Shown piece by piece: positions 7,449-15,899 of a stretch of 64,000 bases of DNA. Each line of letters begins with the position of its first letter. Within the stretch, counting starts at the first letter, position 1. The translations under genes and the position numbers were made by a program. The DNA comes from Planococcus glaciei (lineage in GTDB: Bacteria; Bacillota; Bacilli; Bacillales_A; Planococcaceae), in assembly GCF_900099655.1 (NCBI RefSeq), contig NZ_FNDC01000001.1, positions 186,001 to 250,000 on the forward strand. Direction: 5' to 3'. The notes under the pieces were generated by a model. The model saw only the letters and a list, made by a program, of their open reading frames with translations, did not search any database and was not told the DNA's origin.

Positions 7449-8124
7449 ACCATTTAAGCGACATAAACGTTTCCGCCAGTATTTTACGGCTGGCATCTTC
7501 AATCGGCCAGCCGAGAATTTCCTGCCTCAGTCCATCTCTTGTCCCGAAGCCTTTGACAAAACCGTTCAGACGGGCTGCAAACGCCGAATCGAGGAGAAGT
7601 TCCGGCTCTGGATAAACGGCTTCCAACTGGGCCAATGCTTTCGGATAACGCTTTAAGTAATATTTTTGATGGCGTTCTTCTGCAAGCGTAAATTCGGTAT
7701 AAGCATCGATTTCCGTCTCAATGCCTTCTCCAAGTTCCGCTTCCATTTCTTTTTTCACCCGGCTGATTGTTTCCGCTTGCCCCTCATTGTGGTAGCGCAG
7801 CAAGGAAATATACTGCCTTCCTTTGTATTCATCCCGGTTCGGATAATGGTTTCTCCAAAACTGTTTGAGCACTTCTTCGTAACTGATAAGGGCTGGATCA
7901 AAATCAATCTGGACTGTCTCGGTATGGTCGCCCATTTTACGGTAAGTAGGATGGGGTGTGGTGCCTCCTGAAAAGCCGACCCTTGTGCGAAGAATACCCG
8001 GCAGGCTTCCAAAGCGCGCTTCTGGCCCCCAGAAACAGCCCATCCCAAAAGTCGCCGTTTCCATGTTCTGCTGCCAATTCTCCATTCCTTTTTCCAACTC
8101 CACAATGGTACGTTGCTGCTCCAT
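7447..8124 (-). CDS. msrA: Peptide methionine sulfoxide reductase MsrA
   Basis: A 225-residue enzyme that reduces the S-epimer of methionine sulfoxide in proteins. The catalytic GCFWG motif is at about residues 29-33 (ATFGMGCFWGPEARF), and the substrate-binding DFDPALISYEEVL and QFWRNHYP blocks follow. The C-terminus is about 45 residues longer than the minimal family length and lacks an obvious MsrB domain or recycling CxxC. ATG 8124 was chosen because GGAGGGA precedes it; a frame to 8172 adds a segment with no ribosome binding site. No msrB is adjacent. Confidence 0.92.
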   Translation of the reverse strand: MEQQRTIVELEKGMENWQQNMETATFGMGCFWGPEARFGSLPGILRTRVGFSGGTTPHPTYRKMGDHTETVQIDFDPALISYEEVLKQFWRNHYPNRDEYKGRQYISLLRYHNEGQAETISRVKKEMEAELGEGIETEIDAYTEFTLAEERHQKYYLKRYPKALAQLEAVYPEPELLLDSAFAARLNGFVKGFGTRDGLRQEILGWPIEDASRKILAETFMSLKW

Positions 8125-8274
8125 CTCAGTTCCCTCCAATTTACTATCAGTAAAACACACTAAAGAAAACATGAAAAGCTTGAACGCTTTGGCGGCTGAA
8201 ATAGTAGGAAAATCGCACAGTTTTTATTAAAATGAAGGCAAGAATACAGACATGAGCGAAAGTGGGTGGCGGCT

Positions 8275-8856
8275 ATGAAAAGCCGAAAAAGAGAAATCAT
8301 TGCTTACTTCCGGGAATTGGACCGGCGCTTTTTCATGGATTCGCATAAAGAATTGGCGGGTCTGGATGAAGCTCTTCCCATCGGTTTTGACCAAACCATT
8401 TCCCAGCCTTCTCTTGTCCTCGAGATGACGCTTGCCCTGGATCTTCAGCCGGATTCAAAAGTACTTGAAATCGGGACAGGCTCCGGTTTTCAAACCGCGC
8501 TGCTGGCTGAGTTTTCGGAAGAAGTGTATACAGTTGAACGCATCAAGGAGCTTCACGGCCGTGCCAAAGAACGCTTGAAAGAAGCGGGATTCAAAAATAT
8601 CCGCTTCCAGCTCGATGACGGCAGCATGGGATGGCAGGAATTTGCCCCGTACGACCGCATCATGGTGACTGCCGCAGCTTCAACGGTACCGGCTGAACTG
8701 TTGGATCAGTTGAATGTAAACGGGAAACTGCTGATTCCTGTTGGAACGCCGGCCATGCAGGAACTGACCTTGCTCGAAAAAGATGCAGACGGCAAGGTGA
8801 CTTCCACTGTTTTGAATTACGTGAGGTTTGTCCCGCTGAAAGGAAAATATGAATAA
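8275..8856 (+). CDS. Protein-L-isoaspartate O-methyltransferase family protein
   Basis: A 193-residue SAM-dependent methyltransferase of the PCMT fold. Motif I VLEIGTGSGFQTALLAE is at about residues 60-76, motif II around VYTVER, and DRIMVTAAASTVP then LIPVG are the usual post-motifs. The enzyme would repair isoaspartyl residues in aged proteins. Canonical isoaspartyl methyltransferases have more conserved residues before motif I (PxxxGQTIS); here it reads GFDQTISQPSLV, which fits. Start is ATG 8275; a GTG in frame lies 9 bases upstream. It is convergent with ctaG across a shared terminator. Confidence 0.85.
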   Translation: MKSRKREIIAYFRELDRRFFMDSHKELAGLDEALPIGFDQTISQPSLVLEMTLALDLQPDSKVLEIGTGSGFQTALLAEFSEEVYTVERIKELHGRAKERLKEAGFKNIRFQLDDGSMGWQEFAPYDRIMVTAAASTVPAELLDQLNVNGKLLIPVGTPAMQELTLLEKDADGKVTSTVLNYVRFVPLKGKYE

Positions 8857-8896
8857 AAAGCTGTGCGTCTCCGTGGGCAGAGACGCACAGCTTTTT
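8855..8896. terminator. Bidirectional terminator between pcm-like gene and ctaG
   Basis: Perfect 16-bp inverted repeat AAAAAGCTGTGCGTCT / AGACGCACAGCTTTTT with a 10-nt loop. It overlaps the ends of both convergent genes. Confidence 0.9.
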
Positions 8897-9677
8897 ATCC
8901 GTTTTTCTGCGCCGTTAAGCGCGGACGGGCAAAGACAAACCATTGATAGCAAAAGATGGTGATCAGCAGGGCATCAATCACATCTCCGCCGTAATACATC
9001 AGCATACCGCCCGCTTCCGCCTCACTTTTAGGCACTGTTTGCGGCGGACTCGCGTAAATCAATTTCGACAAAATCCCGTGTGCAGCAAGGGCTGCCACCA
9101 AGACGACCGCACGCAGCGGAAAACTGGCTTTATGTGCGACGGGATCCATATAAATAATGGACGCGGTAAATAAATAGCCGGCTGCCAACAAATGAAAATG
9201 GACGAGGCCATACAACAAAATGTGTTCATGCATCAAAACGAACAAGTCCGTCCTGTACAACAGGAATAAGCCGCCGGTATTTAAAGTGGCAGCTGTAAGG
9301 GGATGGCTCAATAAATACACAGGCCAGCTTTTCAGGAACCGCGTCACTTTCCTTGCAGAAGCAACTGAAAGCGACCTGAGCAAAAGTGTCATGGGCGACG
9401 CCAGCACCAAAAGCAGCGGCGCAAGCATGCCGATCAGCAGATGAGTTGACATATGTGCAATAAAGTTGTGGTGTGCCTGATTAGCCAATGGCCCTATCAA
9501 ACTCACACCGATAGAGAAAACTCCCGAAATCCAAAAGACGGACCTGTATGCCGGCCATCTTTTAAACTTGTTCCGGGATCGAATGGCCGCATGAATGTAA
9601 ATGATGACAGCCATCAACAAAAGCAGAACGATTCCAAATTCTGAAGCTGATATTTCCGATTGCACCCCATGCTCCAT
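8895..9677 (-). CDS. ctaG: Cytochrome c oxidase assembly protein, CtaG (caa3) family
   Basis: A 260-residue protein with seven likely transmembrane helices and the family's conserved histidines (HNFIAHMSTHLLIG, MHEHILLYGLVHFHLLAAGY). Firmicute CtaG supports assembly of caa3-type cytochrome c oxidase, probably in copper-site formation, in the cytoplasmic membrane. The gene directly abuts the DUF2243 gene (stop at 9678), an arrangement that recurs elsewhere, and no oxidase subunit genes lie in this window. The ATG at 9677 has only a weak ribosome binding site, so coupling to the upstream gene is likely. Confidence 0.88.
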   Translation of the reverse strand: MEHGVQSEISASEFGIVLLLLMAVIIYIHAAIRSRNKFKRWPAYRSVFWISGVFSIGVSLIGPLANQAHHNFIAHMSTHLLIGMLAPLLLVLASPMTLLLRSLSVASARKVTRFLKSWPVYLLSHPLTAATLNTGGLFLLYRTDLFVLMHEHILLYGLVHFHLLAAGYLFTASIIYMDPVAHKASFPLRAVVLVAALAAHGILSKLIYASPPQTVPKSEAEAGGMLMYYGGDVIDALLITIFCYQWFVFARPRLTAQKNG

Positions 9678-10178
9678 CTAACTGCCCGTTCTTTCTGCCG
9701 GCTGCCGGGTTTTCCAAAGCAAAACAGCACCCAGAAGCAGCAATAGGACCGCAATGGCATTCCATGCCAGGTCATAAGGCAAAATGTCGACATCATAGCG
9801 GATTTGATGCAGTTTCAGCAATTTGTGCTGAATCGTTCCGTCGTAAAGCTGAAAAGCTCCGGCGCCAATAAGCATGCCGCCGATCCATCGCTGCGGCCAG
9901 AAGGCGTTTCTTCTTCTCAAGTCAGCAAAAAGGAAGAGCGAGGCAATCGTTGCGAACCAGCTGAATGCATGAAACAAGCCGTCGGATACCAAACCAACAT
10001 CACTTGTCGACAAATCGTAGAAATGGTGCCAGTGCAATAGCTGGTGAAACACCGCTTCATCAACAAAAGCCGCTGTTCCTACACCGAACAGCACGCCTGA
10101 CCATAAATTGCGTCCCGACAACACTCTCCGGTTCTTCCCATTGGCATAAGCTCTTGCATTTTCCGTATTCGTGAACAT
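9678..10178 (-). CDS. DUF2243 four-helix membrane protein
   Basis: A 166-residue protein with four transmembrane segments. The conserved FVDEAVFHQLLHWHHFYD block near residue 40 carries three histidines and acidic residues that could bind a metal or haem; this block identifies DUF2243. It starts at ATG 10178 after a strong AAAGGAGG. The next gene downstream is ctaG with no gap, so a shared role in oxidase or copper handling is plausible but unproven. Confidence 0.82.
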   Translation of the reverse strand: MFTNTENARAYANGKNRRVLSGRNLWSGVLFGVGTAAFVDEAVFHQLLHWHHFYDLSTSDVGLVSDGLFHAFSWFATIASLFLFADLRRRNAFWPQRWIGGMLIGAGAFQLYDGTIQHKLLKLHQIRYDVDILPYDLAWNAIAVLLLLLGAVLLWKTRQPAERTGS

Positions 10179-10350
10179 AGACAGCGGCCTCCTTTATGCA
10201 CCCATAATTTTCATGATAAAAATCCTCATTAAGGCTTGTTGTGTTGAGTCAAGATACCCCTATTCCCAAAAGTCAAAACCCTTTTAACTCCTTAACGCTG
10301 AGCAACACTCCATAAAACATAAGGCAAGAGAAAAGCGGTTCAAATAAAAG

Positions 10351-10392
10351 AGGCCGAAAACTCTTTGGTGGTAAGCAAAGAATTTCCGGCCT
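10351..10392 (-). terminator. Terminator of the DUF2294 gene
   Basis: Inverted repeat AGGCCGaAAaCTCTTT / AAAGAATTTcCGGCCT with a 9-10-nt loop. The stem is long but has mismatches. The interval 10179-10350 to its left shows no gene. Confidence 0.7.
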
Positions 10393-10399
10393 GATTTTT

Positions 10400-11086
10400 C
10401 TATGACTTTTCCGGCTGCAGAATCAATATAATAAACCCTTTGTCTTCATCAAAATTCCAATCGAGAAACACTTCGCGAATGTTTTGACCTAGCTCCAGCT
10501 GCTCCAGCATTTTTCGCTCCAGCGGCCGTTTAACCAGCTTCAGTTCTTCAAAAAAACCGGCCCGGATCAGTTCTATTTCAATATGGATGAATATCCCTGA
10601 CCTTTCAATAAGAACCGTCCGGTCGTTTAATGAATAGATTTCAAAGGAATCCGGGACTTTCTGTACTTTTTCACACACTTCTTCCACTGCTTTTAAGAAT
10701 TTTTGATTTTTGATTTCTTTTGGGCAGCCCTTGAGCGCAATTCCCGATGGCCGTTCAAAAATCCCCAGAATCAATCCGGTCTGCTCTTCAAGGTTCCAAT
10801 CCGCATAGATTTCAGTCACCTGAAAGTTTCCGATTTTAAATAGTTCCAAAGTGATTTCGGCTCGCAAATCGTTCATCAGGATATCGCGGGTTTCCAGGAT
10901 GCGCCTTGTTTCGTTTTGTTTTAAGAGGATTTTTTCCGTCGGCGCTAAAAATCCGCGAAGGTGAATCACTAGGTAAGGGTCAGCAACGGTTACGTAAACC
11001 GACGACGGCCCTTTTCCGAAGTACTCCCGCAGCAAAGTGGAAATATAGCTGCCGACCTCTTTTTCTATCATTTTTTCTCTTGCCAT
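10400..11086 (-). CDS. Tandem DUF2294 domain protein
   Basis: A 228-residue soluble protein made of two related halves. The first half (about 1-112) matches DUF2294 with SVYVTVADPYLVIHLRGFLAP and VTEIYADWNLEEQTGLILGIF; the second (about 120-228) ends with IREVFLDWNFDEDKGFIILIL, which aligns with the end of the first. DUF2294 proteins are usually about 115-120 residues long with a single domain. Function is unknown. The start at ATG 11086 follows AAGGAG; the longer frame to 11206 is not supported. The gene is monocistronic with its own terminator. Confidence 0.75.
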   Translation of the reverse strand: MAREKMIEKEVGSYISTLLREYFGKGPSSVYVTVADPYLVIHLRGFLAPTEKILLKQNETRRILETRDILMNDLRAEITLELFKIGNFQVTEIYADWNLEEQTGLILGIFERPSGIALKGCPKEIKNQKFLKAVEEVCEKVQKVPDSFEIYSLNDRTVLIERSGIFIHIEIELIRAGFFEELKLVKRPLERKMLEQLELGQNIREVFLDWNFDEDKGFIILILQPEKS

Positions 11087-11324
11087 GACTATCTGCTCCT
11101 TCGTTCCGGGAAGAAATACTCTTTTTTTATTGGGGGATGGGAGTGGGGCGAATAGAATCCATTGCCAGCACAAAAAACCACCTGCTGTGCAGGCTTTTTT
11201 GTACAAGGTTCTATTTTTTTAACTGTTCTTTCTTCATTCACTTTAGCTTTCCTTTTCTTTGCATCCCTTGAGAAAAGCTCCTCTTTCTGTTTTTGAACCA
11301 TTCGTATTTGCTTTCTTGCACTAG
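11087..11324. other. Intergenic interval with a short hairpin
   Basis: No credible gene. A short stem CCTGC-TGT-GCAGG at 11181-11193 has a T run on the plus side and an A run (T run on the minus strand) on the other side, and may end transcription of the small gene 11519-11325. A 70-codon frame here has no ribosome binding site or recognisable composition. Confidence 0.5.
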
Positions 11325-11519
11325 TCAGTCAATTGCCATCTGTACGGTGCGGCAATGCGGGCATTTCAAGTACTCACTTTTTTCTTCAAGACGTCCGATA
11401 TAAGCAAGCGAATCGGTGAATTCTCTTTTTTCGACCGGCGTCTTCATAAAGCCGCATCGATCTCCTGCATATTGTCTCTGATGGATCCGTTTACGCTTAT
11501 GATCGATGAAGTATTGCAT
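11325..11519 (-). CDS. Small Cys-containing protein of unknown function
   Basis: A 64-residue basic protein. It opens MQYFIDHKRKRIHQRQYAGD, contains one RCGF, and ends with KCPHCRTVQM, so three cysteines and several histidines could form a small zinc site. Gene status is supported by AGAGGAG at proper spacing before ATG 11519 and by a hairpin on each side. I do not recognise the family. Confidence 0.55.
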   Translation of the reverse strand: MQYFIDHKRKRIHQRQYAGDRCGFMKTPVEKREFTDSLAYIGRLEEKSEYLKCPHCRTVQMAID

Positions 11520-11554
11520 GAAAACCAGCTCCTCTTCTAGCAAAAAAACGAAAA

Positions 11555-11591
11555 AAAGCCGAAAAGAATCGCGAGGATTCTTTTCGGCTTT
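11555..11591. terminator. Strong hairpin upstream of the small Cys protein
   Basis: Perfect 16-bp stem AAAGCCGAAAAGAATC / GATTCTTTTCGGCTTT with a 5-nt loop and A/T tracts on both sides. On the minus strand it lies about 200 bases after the HMA-like gene and 20-25 bases before the ribosome binding site of the small Cys gene, so it could either end the former or attenuate the latter. Confidence 0.8.
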
Positions 11592-11789
11592 GTTTGCAGC
11601 TCTATTGTCTGAAACATGACGCCAAAATATGAAAGTAGGAAATGATTTTTAGGTTGTTTTAACTGTTTGAAATGCCAGGCATTCCACTATAAGCAAATTT
11701 ACGTCACAAATCGGAAACGCTATTGTTTTCCGAGTATACTCATTTTACATTACTTCTTCAGCACCGTAAAGGAATTCCCTTCCTATTTG

Positions 11790-11996
11790 CTATTCGATAT
11801 GAAAGCCTTCCAACTGCATTCTTTTAATAATTTGATCTTCATCCACTTGGTTTTCATCATAGGTAATCTTGATTCCGCCTTCTTCCACATCAACAAGCGC
11901 CCGCTCAATTTCATCCATTTTCAACAGCAGGCCTTCAATCTCCTGGATGGAGCTTTCTGAAGTTGCCTCTTTTACATGAATCGTCATAACCGCCAT
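11790..11996 (-). CDS. HMA-like small protein lacking the metal CxxC
   Basis: A 68-residue protein with the length and secondary-structure pattern of CopZ-type chaperones: MTIHVKEATSESSIQEIEGLLLKMDEIERALVDVEEGGIKITYDENQVDEDQIIKRMQ splits into beta-alpha-beta-beta-alpha. The loop where CopZ has MxCxxC here reads VKEATSES, so copper cannot be bound by the normal site. ATG 11996 has AAAGGAT upstream; a GTG six bases earlier is possible. It could be an adaptor or a degenerate paralogue. No copper ATPase is nearby. Confidence 0.65.
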   Translation of the reverse strand: MAVMTIHVKEATSESSIQEIEGLLLKMDEIERALVDVEEGGIKITYDENQVDEDQIIKRMQLEGFHIE

Positions 11997-12075
11997 GTTC
12001 ACTCATCCTTTCAAATTCGGTTTCTTTTGTCTATACCCGTTAACCGGGCAGATAAAAGAAATTTCTTTGCGGATG

Positions 12076-14184
12076 TTAAAATTCCATCTTCAGTTTTCCT
12101 TCTTCAAGCACCAGTTTGGCACTGAACTTCTTGCCGTTTTTGGACACAAACCCTTTGATGACCGGCGTTTTCCCTCTCGTGCACAAATACTCGATTTGTT
12201 TGGCAGTCAACCGTTTTTTTAGGAAGACAGCCGGAAATGACTGTTTGCAGCCGTTGTCAAATTCGGTGCAGCTATAAAATCCTTTGCGTGAAACAATTTT
12301 GCCTTTTTTGCATCTCGGGCATACGGCAATTTCGTCTTTGGCATCAAGTGTCGGCATTTGGTCGGGCAGCCCGTTTTTCTGCATTTGCGCCGGCACTTCT
12401 TCCAATAATTTATGGATGAATTTGCCGATGGTTGAAAGAAATACTTCCGGAGACCCTTCCCCTTTCCCTATTTTTTTCAAATAGGTTTCCCATTTCGCCG
12501 TCATCGAAGGGCTGGACAATAAATTCCCTTCAATGGACTGGCACAGGATCCGCCCTTTATCAGTGATCGAAACGATGTTTTTATTTACCGTAATGTACTC
12601 ATGCCGTTTGATGGTTTCGATAATGCCGCTTCGTGTCGCTTCCGTCCCCAAGCCTTCGATTTCCTTCAGGATTTCCGTATCTTCCACGTCTTCGACAAAC
12701 TTTCCGCATGTTTTCATCATCGCAATCAGCTGGCCTTCCGTATAAGGCTTTGGAGGAGTCGTCATTCCTTCTTTAATGGCTACATCCGCTTTCACCGGCT
12801 CCTGTTCCCGCAATTCAGGAAGTGACGGTTCCTGCTTCGTTTCTTTGGCAGTCGGAAACAATTCTTTCCAGCCCTGCTCCAGATCGGTCTTGCCCGTTGT
12901 AAAAAATGCCAGCCCCTTCACATCCGTCGTCACTTTGGTTTCAGCATAGCGGTAATCCCGGTGGAACATGGCAAGCGTCGTGCGCAGCACTTCTTCGTAT
13001 AAATTGCGTTCATCCCGGGCGAGCCCTTCAAGTTTCCGGGCCGTCGGAATCGATTTTGTCGGGATGATGGCATAGTGTTCCTGGACTTTCGCGCTGTCGA
13101 CAAAGCGTTTCTTCGGTGCTTTTGAAGCGATGGGAAATTCGGTGCCGATCAATTTCTGGTACTTCTCTACCTGGCCAGCCAAATAGCTGAATTCACCCGG
13201 TGTAATGTGCTGGGCATCCGTTCTCGGATAGCTGACCAGTTTTTTCTCATACAAGCCTTGCATAACGGACAGCACTTTTGCCGGACTGTACTTCCATTTC
13301 CGGTTGGCTGCCGCCTGCAATGTGGACAAGGAATGGAGCATGGGCGGCGGCACCCGCTTTTCAGTCGTTTTCAACTGAGCTACGACGCCGTCCGCTTTTT
13401 TGGTGATGTCGTGTTTCGCCAGTAATTCTTCCGCTTCCTTGCGCTCTTTGGCTTTGATTTTCGCTTTTCCTTTGTATTTGCCTTTTTCCGCCTGGAAAAC
13501 GCCTTCGATTTCATAAAAGGGCTCTGGCACAAAGGCTTCGATTTCTTTTTCCCGCTGATAAATCAGAAAAACCGTCGGCGTCTGTACCCGGCCGATGGCG
13601 AAAACTTCCCGGATGCCTTTTTCCTGCAGCAGCAACGAATACAGCCGGGAACCGTTCATGCCGACCAGCCAGTCGCTGATTTGGCGTGCCCGGGCTTCCT
13701 GATACAGCAGCAAATCCTGGCGGTTGTCGCGCAGCTCCTGAAACCCTTTGCGCACTTCATCCACTTCAAGAGAATTGATCCACAGGCGCTGAATCCGTTT
13801 GCCTTTGGCTCCGGTCTGATAGTAGATGCTGTAAAAGATATTCGACCCTTCCCGGTCCACGTCGCAGGCATTGATGACGGTATCGGTCCCTTGAATGAGC
13901 TTTTTGATGATGCCGAACTGCTGCGCTTTCCCGCGCGCCACTTGGAATTGATACTGCTCCGGCAAAATCGGCAAAGCGTCCAGTTTCCATTTCCCCCATT
14001 TCGGATCATAGGCTTTCGGCTCTTTCAATTCCACAAGATGGCCGATGCCCCAGGTAATGTATGCACCTTCCGGAAAAATCGGATCCGGAGCCACTTCCAT
14101 ATACCCTTCGCGCTTGGTCGTTTTGAACGCTTCAGCATAGGCTTTTGCCTGGCTCGGCTTTTCAGCCACGATTACTGGTTTCAT
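12076..14184 (-). CDS. topB: DNA topoisomerase III
   Basis: A 702-residue type IA topoisomerase that relaxes and decatenates DNA with a transient 5'-phosphotyrosine. The TOPRIM start PVIVAEKPSQAKAYAEAF is at residues 3-20 and its acidic pair NACDVDREG at about 100; the active-site tyrosine is in KLVSYPRTDAQHI at about residue 310. A C-terminal zinc ribbon (CPRCKKGK, then SCTEFDNGC) and a short basic tail follow. The length is close to B. subtilis TopB. The start is ATG 14184 at MKPVIVAEK; the longer frame to 14337 adds unrelated sequence. Transcribed alone. Confidence 0.93.
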   Translation of the reverse strand: MKPVIVAEKPSQAKAYAEAFKTTKREGYMEVAPDPIFPEGAYITWGIGHLVELKEPKAYDPKWGKWKLDALPILPEQYQFQVARGKAQQFGIIKKLIQGTDTVINACDVDREGSNIFYSIYYQTGAKGKRIQRLWINSLEVDEVRKGFQELRDNRQDLLLYQEARARQISDWLVGMNGSRLYSLLLQEKGIREVFAIGRVQTPTVFLIYQREKEIEAFVPEPFYEIEGVFQAEKGKYKGKAKIKAKERKEAEELLAKHDITKKADGVVAQLKTTEKRVPPPMLHSLSTLQAAANRKWKYSPAKVLSVMQGLYEKKLVSYPRTDAQHITPGEFSYLAGQVEKYQKLIGTEFPIASKAPKKRFVDSAKVQEHYAIIPTKSIPTARKLEGLARDERNLYEEVLRTTLAMFHRDYRYAETKVTTDVKGLAFFTTGKTDLEQGWKELFPTAKETKQEPSLPELREQEPVKADVAIKEGMTTPPKPYTEGQLIAMMKTCGKFVEDVEDTEILKEIEGLGTEATRSGIIETIKRHEYITVNKNIVSITDKGRILCQSIEGNLLSSPSMTAKWETYLKKIGKGEGSPEVFLSTIGKFIHKLLEEVPAQMQKNGLPDQMPTLDAKDEIAVCPRCKKGKIVSRKGFYSCTEFDNGCKQSFPAVFLKKRLTAKQIEYLCTRGKTPVIKGFVSKNGKKFSAKLVLEEGKLKMEF

Positions 14185-14275
14185 ACGTTTCGTCCTTTCG
14201 TTCTTCCCTTTCTTCCATTGTACTCGTTCAGGGTGAAAAACATAATGATTTAATTGCGAACAAATGCTCGTTCTT

Positions 14276-14956
14276 TTACGCTCGTTCATCAACCAGCATG
14301 CCAGAAAACTTCTTTTTGATCGCTTCTTTGTCTCCAAAAATCAAAATCCGGTCGCCAAGCTGCAGTTTTTCCTCGAGCAATGATTTACGGAGGATAATGT
14401 TGCCTCTTTTAATGAACAGCAAATGGATATCATCACTTCTCAAAATCATTTTTTCGCAAGCCTGGTTGGTGTACTTGGAGTCTTCTCTGATTTCGACTTC
14501 CGCTACCATATCGTTTTCCTTTAACGACAAAGCTGTTTTAAGCGGCCAGTCTTCCAGATCGTATTCTTCATTCATTTCATGTTCGAATTTATTGGTTAAA
14601 TACGCCGAAATGACTTTGTTTTTCAGAAACAGCCAAATAGCGAGAAACACAACGATTACAACGCCCAAAAGATTTGTCCGCAAATCGTTCGACAACACAG
14701 AGGCAATGGATGAAATCATGACAGCAAGTGAAAAATACCCAAATAAAATGACGGCTGCACTGATTCTTCTTCGAATCGGGTGATCGATGATCAGGGAAGA
14801 CTCATCTGTTGTGAATCCGGTAGCGGTCAGCATGGAAATCACCTGATACCGGGCGATCGGTTTTTGGAGGCCGGTTGCTGCAAAAAGAACCACGGCAATT
14901 TCAATAACGAGCCACATAATGACAGAATACAATAAGACAAACAGGATTTCCGTCAT
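14276..14956 (-). CDS. Membrane protein with RCK_C (TrkA-C) domain
   Basis: A 226-residue protein with three to four hydrophobic segments in the first 125 residues and a TrkA-C domain at about 145-220 (AEVEIREDSKYTNQACEKMILRSDDIHLLFIKRGN, then LEEKLQLGDRILIFGDKE). The domain binds ligands such as c-di-AMP or nucleotides in transporter proteins. The membrane part is too short for a known channel. A regulator or subunit of ion transport is the best guess. ATG 14956 follows a GGGGGA sequence. Confidence 0.75.
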   Translation of the reverse strand: MTEILFVLLYSVIMWLVIEIAVVLFAATGLQKPIARYQVISMLTATGFTTDESSLIIDHPIRRRISAAVILFGYFSLAVMISSIASVLSNDLRTNLLGVVIVVFLAIWLFLKNKVISAYLTNKFEHEMNEEYDLEDWPLKTALSLKENDMVAEVEIREDSKYTNQACEKMILRSDDIHLLFIKRGNIILRKSLLEEKLQLGDRILIFGDKEAIKKKFSGMLVDERA

Positions 14957-15168
14957 AGTTGTTCCCCCGTTCTCAGCGTTACATATGATATTCCCCTTTC
15001 CTCTAAATTTTAAAATCTTCAGCAGAAAGAGATTCTAAGTAGTATAATAAAAAAAAGTTTTTTCTTGCTTTGCCAATAAAGTCCTTACGTGAAAACATTG
15101 CCGGTGCGTCCAAGGGGATGCCAGAGACAACTACACCGATTTTCTATAGAAAAGGATGAGGGCATACG
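14957..15168. other. Divergent intergenic region
   Basis: A divergent promoter region for the TrkA-C gene and the oxidoreductase gene. It is AT-rich with a TAGTATAATA box near 15038-15047 that may be a -10 element for the plus-strand gene. No gene is seen. Confidence 0.4.
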
Positions 15169-15861
15169 ATGACGATGAATAGCAAAACGGCTTTGCTTGC
15201 CGGAGCCAGCGGACTGGTCGGCAACGAATTATTGCATGTACTGCTGGAGAGCCCGAATTACGAAGAAGTAAAAGTTTTGGTCCGAAAACGGCTGGAAATC
15301 CAGCATCCGAAGCTTGAGCAGGTATTGGTGGACTTTAACCGCCTTGAAAATTATGACGAATATTTTCATGTGAACGACGTGTATTGCTGCCTGGGCACGA
15401 CAATCACAAAAGCAGGCTCACAAGAAGCATTCCGAAAAGTAGATTACGAATACCCGATCAAAATGGCGCAGCTGGCCAAGAAGCGCAACGCCGAAAATTT
15501 CCTGATCATCTCGGCGCTTGGTGCAGACCCAAAATCAAAAGTATTTTACAGCCGGACAAAAGGCGAAGTGGAAAGCGAGCTGAAGAGTATGCACCTGCGG
15601 GCACTCCACATTTTCCAGCCTTCACTGCTTTTAGGCGACCGCAAGGAGTTCCGGTTTGGCGAAAAAATTGCCGCTATGCTGTCTCCTTTGTTAAGGCCGC
15701 TGCTATTCGGCAAGCTGAAAAAATACAAACCTGTCAGCGCCAGGCGTGTAGCCGTTGCCATGTATCAAGTCGGCCAGACAAATCACAGCGGCCATTTCAC
15801 TTATCCTTCCAACCGGATTTTTGAACTGAGCCGCTCCAAAACTGCAGAACCAAAAAAATGA
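15169..15861 (+). CDS. NAD(P)-binding atypical SDR oxidoreductase
   Basis: A 230-residue Rossmann-fold protein. The dinucleotide motif LLAGASGLVGNELL is at residues 9-22, and CLGTTITKAGSQEAFRKVDYEYPIKMAQLAKK is characteristic of the yeast Fmp52/human HTATIP2-like group of atypical SDRs. The catalytic Ser/Tyr pattern of classical SDRs is replaced by SALGADPKSKVFYSRTKGEVE. The substrate is unknown. The ATG at 15169 has AAAGGATGAGG upstream. It is convergent with the M28 peptidase gene across a terminator. Confidence 0.8.
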   Translation: MTMNSKTALLAGASGLVGNELLHVLLESPNYEEVKVLVRKRLEIQHPKLEQVLVDFNRLENYDEYFHVNDVYCCLGTTITKAGSQEAFRKVDYEYPIKMAQLAKKRNAENFLIISALGADPKSKVFYSRTKGEVESELKSMHLRALHIFQPSLLLGDRKEFRFGEKIAAMLSPLLRPLLFGKLKKYKPVSARRVAVAMYQVGQTNHSGHFTYPSNRIFELSRSKTAEPKK

Positions 15862-15880
15862 CACCGGAGTCCGGTGTCAT
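15858..15880. terminator. Bidirectional terminator between the SDR and M28 genes
   Basis: Palindrome ATGACACCGGA / TCCGGTGTCAT, with an A run to the left and a T run to the right. Confidence 0.85.
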
Positions 15881-15899
15881 TTTTCGGTTTCAGTGGCCC

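Noticed and set aside
8252..8278. 8-codon frame overlapping the pcm-like start
   Set aside because: It has no ribosome binding site; overlap with the real start codon is likely accidental.
11089..11301. 70-codon minus-strand frame
   Set aside because: No ribosome binding site, poor composition, and it lies across a hairpin; not treated as a gene.
13681..14253. 190-codon plus-strand frame antisense to topB
   Set aside because: It lies inside the topB coding frame on the opposite strand; the topB protein is a full-length family match.
14257..14272. LexA-like GAAC...GTTC near the topB start
   Set aside because: The spacer is 8 bases instead of the 4 required for the Bacillus SOS box.
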